The position numbers and the translations under genes were made by a program. The notes under the pieces were generated by a model that saw only the letters and a list, made by a program, of their open reading frames with translations, was not told the DNA's origin and made no database searches. From Methylibium sp964616015 (GTDB taxonomy: Bacteria; Pseudomonadota; Gammaproteobacteria; Burkholderiales; Burkholderiaceae_C): a DNA stretch of 10,668 nucleotides. The stretch is from NCBI GenBank assembly GCA_964616015.1, contig CAZTTC010000105.1, forward strand, positions 1 to 10,668, read 5' to 3'. Of this stretch, positions 7,489 through 10,668 are shown in pieces (positions within the stretch are counted from its first letter, which is position 1; each line of letters starts with the position of its first letter).

Positions 7489-8616
7489 ATGAAGACCCTG
7501 CAACGTCGTGTGGCCCTGCTGGCCGGACTGGCTGCGACGCTGCTGGCCGGCGGCTGCACCACCACCGCGCTGGTGGTCGGCGCAGTGAGCGTGGCCACCG
7601 ACACCAGCATGTCGTGGGCCATCGTCAAGCATGTGCACGACAAGCTCACCGACGGCGATCCGGTCTCCTGCCTGCGGCTGGACAGCGTCAGCCGCGCGCT
7701 CAGCCCGCGCTGCGGCGCGTACCGGCCCGGCAGCCTGAAGCGCGAGGACCTGGCTGTCGCGCAGGTCCACCTGCAAGCCTGCCCGCTCGCCATCGCGACG
7801 GCCGACGCGCGCCTGTGGCCGGTGTTGCCCGAACTGCTGGACAAGGGCGCCCAGCCCGAGAGCTGCCTGCAGTCGCCGCTGGTCAAGCTGGCGCAGCAGC
7901 CGGGCTGCCCGGACGTCTCCGCGGCCTCGCCCGAGGTGCTGCGCGCGTTCGCGTGGATGGCCGAGGCCGATGCCCGTGCGATCCGCCACGACGTCGTGCG
8001 CGCCTTCAGCTGCCCCGGCGCACGCAGGGCCGGCCTGGACCGCGTGCTGGAGCGCTGGCAGGCCGCCGGCGCGCTGCAGCCCGACGCGGTCGGCTTCGGC
8101 GTGCTGGGCGCGCTGCATCCCGACTACCTGGACTCGCCGTTCGCGCGCCGCCTGGAGGCCGCCGGCCACACCGCGCAGGCCGCGCTGGCGCCGTATGAAG
8201 GCAAGCAGCGCCCCGGCTTCGAGGACGCCTTGCGCGGCAGCCACTGGGTCGCGCTGGACTGGTGGCTGACCCGCGTGCCGACGCTCGCTAACAGCGTGCC
8301 GCCGCTGCAGGGCGACCGGTTGCCCTGGCTGCCGCTGGCGCGCGTGCTGGTGCCGAGCTTCCTGGACGATCCCGAGCGCCAGCGCGACAGCATCGAGTTC
8401 CTGCTGGCCTACGGCGCCAACCCGCGCCAGAAGCTGCCGCACAGCCGGCAGCAGTCGGTGACGACGCAGGCGATCGCGCTGAAGAGCCCGCATGTCGCGC
8501 TGCTGCAGCAGCCGCCGCGGCCGCGCCGCGACGCGACGCCGACGCTGGCCGACGGCGTGCCGCGCACGCCGCCGTCCGCCACCGCCGCGGCGCTGGTGCT
8601 GACGACCGCGCGCTGA
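7489..8616 (+). CDS. Uncharacterised SPII lipoprotein with ankyrin-like C-terminal segment
   Basis: I do not recognise this 375-residue protein as a named family. Residues 1-22 form a lipoprotein signal (KTLQRR, then VALLAGLAATLLAGG) with the acylated cysteine at C23. It is therefore probably anchored in a membrane facing the periplasm. A second hydrophobic stretch follows at 27-40 (ALVVGAVSVATDTS). The body is Ala/Leu/Arg-rich, apparently helical, with several cysteines (for example SCLRL, RCGAY, ACPLA, SCLQS, GCPDV, SCPGA) that could form disulfides. At 302-312 the stretch IEFLLAYGANP matches the consensus of an ankyrin-repeat helix-turn, so a degenerate repeat domain near the C-terminus is possible. 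The last 45 residues are Pro/Ala/Arg-rich. The start has no good Shine-Dalgarno but is fixed by the signal peptide. The next gene begins about 40 bases downstream on the same strand. Confidence 0.75.
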   Translation: MKTLQRRVALLAGLAATLLAGGCTTTALVVGAVSVATDTSMSWAIVKHVHDKLTDGDPVSCLRLDSVSRALSPRCGAYRPGSLKREDLAVAQVHLQACPLAIATADARLWPVLPELLDKGAQPESCLQSPLVKLAQQPGCPDVSAASPEVLRAFAWMAEADARAIRHDVVRAFSCPGARRAGLDRVLERWQAAGALQPDAVGFGVLGALHPDYLDSPFARRLEAAGHTAQAALAPYEGKQRPGFEDALRGSHWVALDWWLTRVPTLANSVPPLQGDRLPWLPLARVLVPSFLDDPERQRDSIEFLLAYGANPRQKLPHSRQQSVTTQAIALKSPHVALLQQPPRPRRDATPTLADGVPRTPPSATAAALVLTTAR

Positions 8617-8658
8617 CGGCGCGCTGTCTCTGCCCGCGGCAAGCGACCGCGGCCTGTT

Positions 8659-8976
8659 ATGGTCGGTGTCGTCACGGAGTCCGCCATCGCCATCGATCCC
8701 TCGCCGACCAGCCGCCCCGTCTCCTCGCCGCGCGCGCGCCGTTCGAAGCGGCCTCAGGCCGCTGCCGTGTCGATCGCCTTGCCCCTGCTGCGCCGCGAGG
8801 TTTTGCGCGAAGGGCTGCAACGCGCCGTCGAGCACCTCAAGGCCCACCGCGCCGACCTGATCGGCGACGGCTTCATCGCCGACTACGTGGCGCTCGACTG
8901 GCTGGAGTGGCACGGCGGCAGCCTGCGCCTGACGGTGGTCGGCGGCAACGTCTGCCGCCAGGTGGCGCTGCGCTAG
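8659..8976 (+). CDS. Small protein of unknown function, coupled to the downstream protease gene
   Basis: This frame encodes up to 105 residues and I do not recognise it. Residues 1-36 are Pro/Ser/Arg-rich and may not be translated. Residues 37-105 look like a folded domain: a charged amphipathic helix (LPLLRREVLREGLQRAVEHL), then YVALDWLEWHGG and a strand-like end (LRLTVVGGNVCRQVAL). No signal peptide or membrane segment is visible. The start is uncertain. The ATG at 8659 has no Shine-Dalgarno and sits in a possible -10 box (TGTTAT). A good GGAG (8676-8679) precedes an ATC at 8686, and GTG at 8767 would give just the folded part (69 residues). Its TAG stop overlaps a GTG at 8976 in the protease frame, implying co-translation. 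A function tied to the protease, such as partner or inhibitor, is only a guess. Confidence 0.5.
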   Translation: MVGVVTESAIAIDPSPTSRPVSSPRARRSKRPQAAAVSIALPLLRREVLREGLQRAVEHLKAHRADLIGDGFIADYVALDWLEWHGGSLRLTVVGGNVCRQVALR

Positions 8977-9002
8977 TGGCGACCGGCGCCCCGGGGACCG
9001 CG

Positions 9003-9854
9003 ATGCCCGCGCCGCCGCCGACCCAAGCGCCGCTGCAGGCCGCCGAGGCGCCGGTTTCGCCGACATCGATCGAGCCGCTGCTGCTGGCCGCGACCCGCGT
9101 CTCCACCTTCCTCGAGCAGCGCCTGCTGACCCAGGCCAGCGGCTTCTTCTTCCAGCGCGACCAGCGGCTCTACCTCGTCACCAGCCGCCATGTCTGCTTC
9201 GACGAACCCAGCGGCCACCACCCGGACCGCCTGGAGATCGAACTGCACACCGATGCCGGCAACATGACCGACTCGATCGGCTTCTCGATCCCGCTCTACC
9301 GCAACGGCCAGGGCGTCTGGATCGAGGGGCTGGACGGCTCTGGCGAAATCGACGTCGCGGTGGTCGAGCTCGAGCGCGACGCGCTGCCGGCCACGGCGAT
9401 CATCCGCGCCTTCACGCCGCATCACCTCGAGGCGGCGGAGGTGGCCGCGGTCGAGGTCGGGACCTCGCTGCTGATCGTGGGCTTTCCGCTCGGTTTCCAC
9501 GACACGCTGCACCACCTGCCGGTGGTGCGGCAGGCGGTGATCGCCTCGTCCTACGGCATGCGCTTCAAGGGCGAGGGCTACTTCCTCACCGACGCGCGCA
9601 CGCACCGCGGCACCAGCGGCGCGCCGGTGGTCGCGCGGCTGGCGGCACCGCTGCCCGAGGCGGCTCGCGACGAACTGCGCCAGCTGCCCTGGTTGTTGCT
9701 GGGCGTGCACTCCGCGCGGCTCGACGTCGACGGCCGCGACCTCGGCCTCGACGAGGCCCTGGGCCTGAACTGCGCCTGGTACGCCGATATCCTGATGGTG
9801 CTGACGCGCGAACAGCGCCCCCCCGCGACGCCCGCCCCCGACCGTCCGCGCTGA
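9003..9854 (+). CDS. Trypsin-like serine protease without signal peptide
   Basis: This 283-residue protein carries a trypsin-like (chymotrypsin-fold) peptidase domain with a complete triad. H63 lies in LVTSRHV, D117 in EIDVAVVEL and S205 in HRGTSGAPV. The hydrophobic strand GTSLLIVGFPLGFHD between D and S is typical of the family. Residues 1-25 are Pro/Ala-rich and there is no signal peptide or membrane segment, so it is predicted to be cytoplasmic. That is unusual, since most bacterial relatives (DegP type) are exported. No PDZ domain follows. The ATG at 9003 is preceded by GGGGA with good spacing. The alternative GTG at 8976 overlaps the stop of the small upstream gene and would add nine residues. 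The two genes are probably one operon. Substrate is unknown; regulated self-cleavage or activation of a partner are possibilities. Confidence 0.8.
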   Translation: MPAPPPTQAPLQAAEAPVSPTSIEPLLLAATRVSTFLEQRLLTQASGFFFQRDQRLYLVTSRHVCFDEPSGHHPDRLEIELHTDAGNMTDSIGFSIPLYRNGQGVWIEGLDGSGEIDVAVVELERDALPATAIIRAFTPHHLEAAEVAAVEVGTSLLIVGFPLGFHDTLHHLPVVRQAVIASSYGMRFKGEGYFLTDARTHRGTSGAPVVARLAAPLPEAARDELRQLPWLLLGVHSARLDVDGRDLGLDEALGLNCAWYADILMVLTREQRPPATPAPDRPR

Positions 9855-9858
9855 GCCC

Positions 9859-9886
9859 GTCGAGGCGTCGCGCGGGGCGGCTCGAC
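9859..9886 (+). terminator. Possible terminator hairpin after the protease gene
   Basis: GTCGAG (9859-9864) and CTCGAC (9881-9886) are perfect inverted arms, extended inward by about four more pairs after one mismatch. A 12-bp palindrome CGGGCCGGCCCG follows at 9887-9898. No T-tract is present, so the call is tentative. Confidence 0.35.
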
Positions 9887-9923
9887 CGGGCCGGCCCGAA
9901 CGGGGCGCCGCAGGCCGAGCCGA

Positions 9924-9929
9924 TAAGAT
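9924..9929 (+). promoter_or_regulatory. Possible -10 box for uppP
   Basis: TAAGAT in the only A/T-rich spot of the intergenic region matches TATAAT at 4 of 6. No good -35 box is seen. A start near 9936 would begin the message at the small hairpin described next. Confidence 0.35.
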
Positions 9930-9935
9930 CCGCGG

Positions 9936-9950
9936 CTTCGCACGGCGAAG
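9936..9950 (+). promoter_or_regulatory. Leader hairpin upstream of uppP
   Basis: CTTCGC (9936-9941), loop ACG, then GCGAAG (9945-9950) form a perfect 6-bp stem that ends 8 bases before the Shine-Dalgarno GGAG (9959-9962). It may stabilise the 5' end of the message. Confidence 0.45.
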
Positions 9951-9971
9951 CACAACACGGAGCGCGCTTTC

Positions 9972-10668
9972 TTGGACATCCTGCTGCTGGTCAAGGCCGC
10001 CGTCATGGGCATCGTCGAGGGACTCACCGAGTTCCTGCCGATCTCCAGCACCGGGCACCTGATCCTCACGGCCTCGCTGCTCGACTTCACCGGCGATGTG
10101 GTCAAGGTCTTCGAGATCGCGATCCAGACCGGCGCCATGCTCGCCGTGGTGTGGGAGTACCGGGTGCGCCTGATGTCCACCGTGCGCGGCATCGCCAGCG
10201 AGCCCGTCGCGCAGCGCTTTGCGCGCAACGTCGCGATCGCCTTCCTGCCGGCGGTGGTGTTCGGCCTGGCGCTCGGCAGCGTGATCAAGGCGCATCTCTT
10301 CCACCCGGTGCCGGTGGCGCTGGCCTTCGTCGTCGGCGGGCTGATCATCCTGTGGGTCGAGCGACGCCACCGCCGCCTGTTCGGCGAGCGCGACCTGGAA
10401 GGCCAGCGCACTGCGCGCGTCGAGACGGTCGACGACATGAGCGCGCTCGACGCGCTGAAGGTCGGGCTGGTGCAATGCCTGGCGTTGATCCCCGGCACCA
10501 GCCGCTCGGGCGCCACCATCATCGGCGCGATGCTGTTCGGCTTCTCGCGCAAGGCGGCCACCGAGTTCAGCTTCTACCTCGGCATCCCGACGCTGATGGG
10601 CGCGGGGGCGTACTCGGTGTGGAAGCAGCGCGAGCTGCTGGCCTGGTCCGACGCGCCGGTGTTCGCGG
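9972..10668 (+). CDS. uppP: Undecaprenyl-diphosphatase UppP/BacA (3' end beyond window)
   Basis: UppP removes a phosphate from undecaprenyl diphosphate on the periplasmic side of the inner membrane. This recycles the lipid carrier for peptidoglycan and other wall polymers, and overproduction gives bacitracin resistance. The 232 residues visible begin (M)DILLLVKAAVMGIVEGLTEF, the usual start of the family. E16 and E20 form the (E/Q)xxxE motif, H29 lies in ISSTGHL, and the second signature PGTSRSG is at 174-180 with R178. Hydrophobic segments alternate throughout, as expected of a polytopic protein. About 40 residues are missing compared with the usual 270-280. The TTG start at 9972 is chosen because it gives the canonical N-terminus and has GGAG nine bases upstream. 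The next in-frame ATG (codon 12) would cut into the first helix. It appears to have its own promoter region. Confidence 0.95.
   Translation, partial: MDILLLVKAAVMGIVEGLTEFLPISSTGHLILTASLLDFTGDVVKVFEIAIQTGAMLAVVWEYRVRLMSTVRGIASEPVAQRFARNVAIAFLPAVVFGLALGSVIKAHLFHPVPVALAFVVGGLIILWVERRHRRLFGERDLEGQRTARVETVDDMSALDALKVGLVQCLALIPGTSRSGATIIGAMLFGFSRKAATEFSFYLGIPTLMGAGAYSVWKQRELLAWSDAPVFA

Noticed and set aside
6322..9066. Very long minus-strand reading frame (over 900 codons) running through the lipoprotein and small-protein genes into the ParA-like gene
   Set aside because: Only the last 242 codons show protein motifs. The rest is antisense to well-supported genes, rich in Arg/Ala/Gly/Gln, and is a by-product of GC-rich codon use.
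8973..10475. Long minus-strand frame opposite the protease and uppP genes
   Set aside because: Both sense genes have intact catalytic motifs; the antisense translation has none.

Overview
The window is about 10.7 kb of very GC-rich DNA with strong G/C preference at third codon positions. The proteins look like those of a Gram-negative betaproteobacterium, most likely Burkholderiales. The support is a MacAB-type tripartite efflux set, a periplasmic gamma-glutamyltransferase, an SPII lipoprotein and a proteobacterial UppP. I name no species. There are no rRNA or tRNA genes, no CRISPR array, and no insertion sequence or phage genes. It reads as chromosomal housekeeping and accessory DNA.

Region 1 (1-4086) is an efflux module. 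A TetR-family repressor, cut by the window start, is read leftward. A perfect 22-bp palindrome sits on its own promoter. Rightward follow a MacA-like membrane-fusion protein, a MacB-type ATPase and a separate MacB/FtsX-type permease, tightly packed as one operon. The outer-membrane partner (TolC-like) is not in the window. Two oddities stand out. The adaptor carries an inserted helical segment resembling Spy/CpxP (LTXXQ) proteins. The ATPase/permease junction carries a diverged 29-bp tandem duplication of the permease start, which leaves a 10-codon mini-ORF chained to both neighbours by stop/start overlaps.

Region 2 (4087-6323) opens with tandem 25-bp repeats that can fold into alternating hairpins. 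After a recognisable sigma70-type promoter comes a complete secreted gamma-glutamyltransferase. A strong hairpin at 6287-6323 overlaps its stop codon and that of the convergent next gene.

Region 3 (6322-9854) is accessory. It holds a leftward orphan ParA/MinD-like ATPase and a 438-bp divergent intergenic region with no convincing gene. Rightward come an uncharacterised lipoprotein with an ankyrin-like C-terminal segment, a small unknown protein, and a trypsin-like serine protease with no signal peptide. The last two look co-transcribed.

Region 4 (9855-10668) holds the first 232 codons of uppP (undecaprenyl-diphosphatase), starting at TTG and cut by the window end.

Many long antisense or out-of-frame reading frames in this DNA are artefacts of GC-rich codon use and are left out. 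All family assignments come from motifs read by eye. No database search was run.
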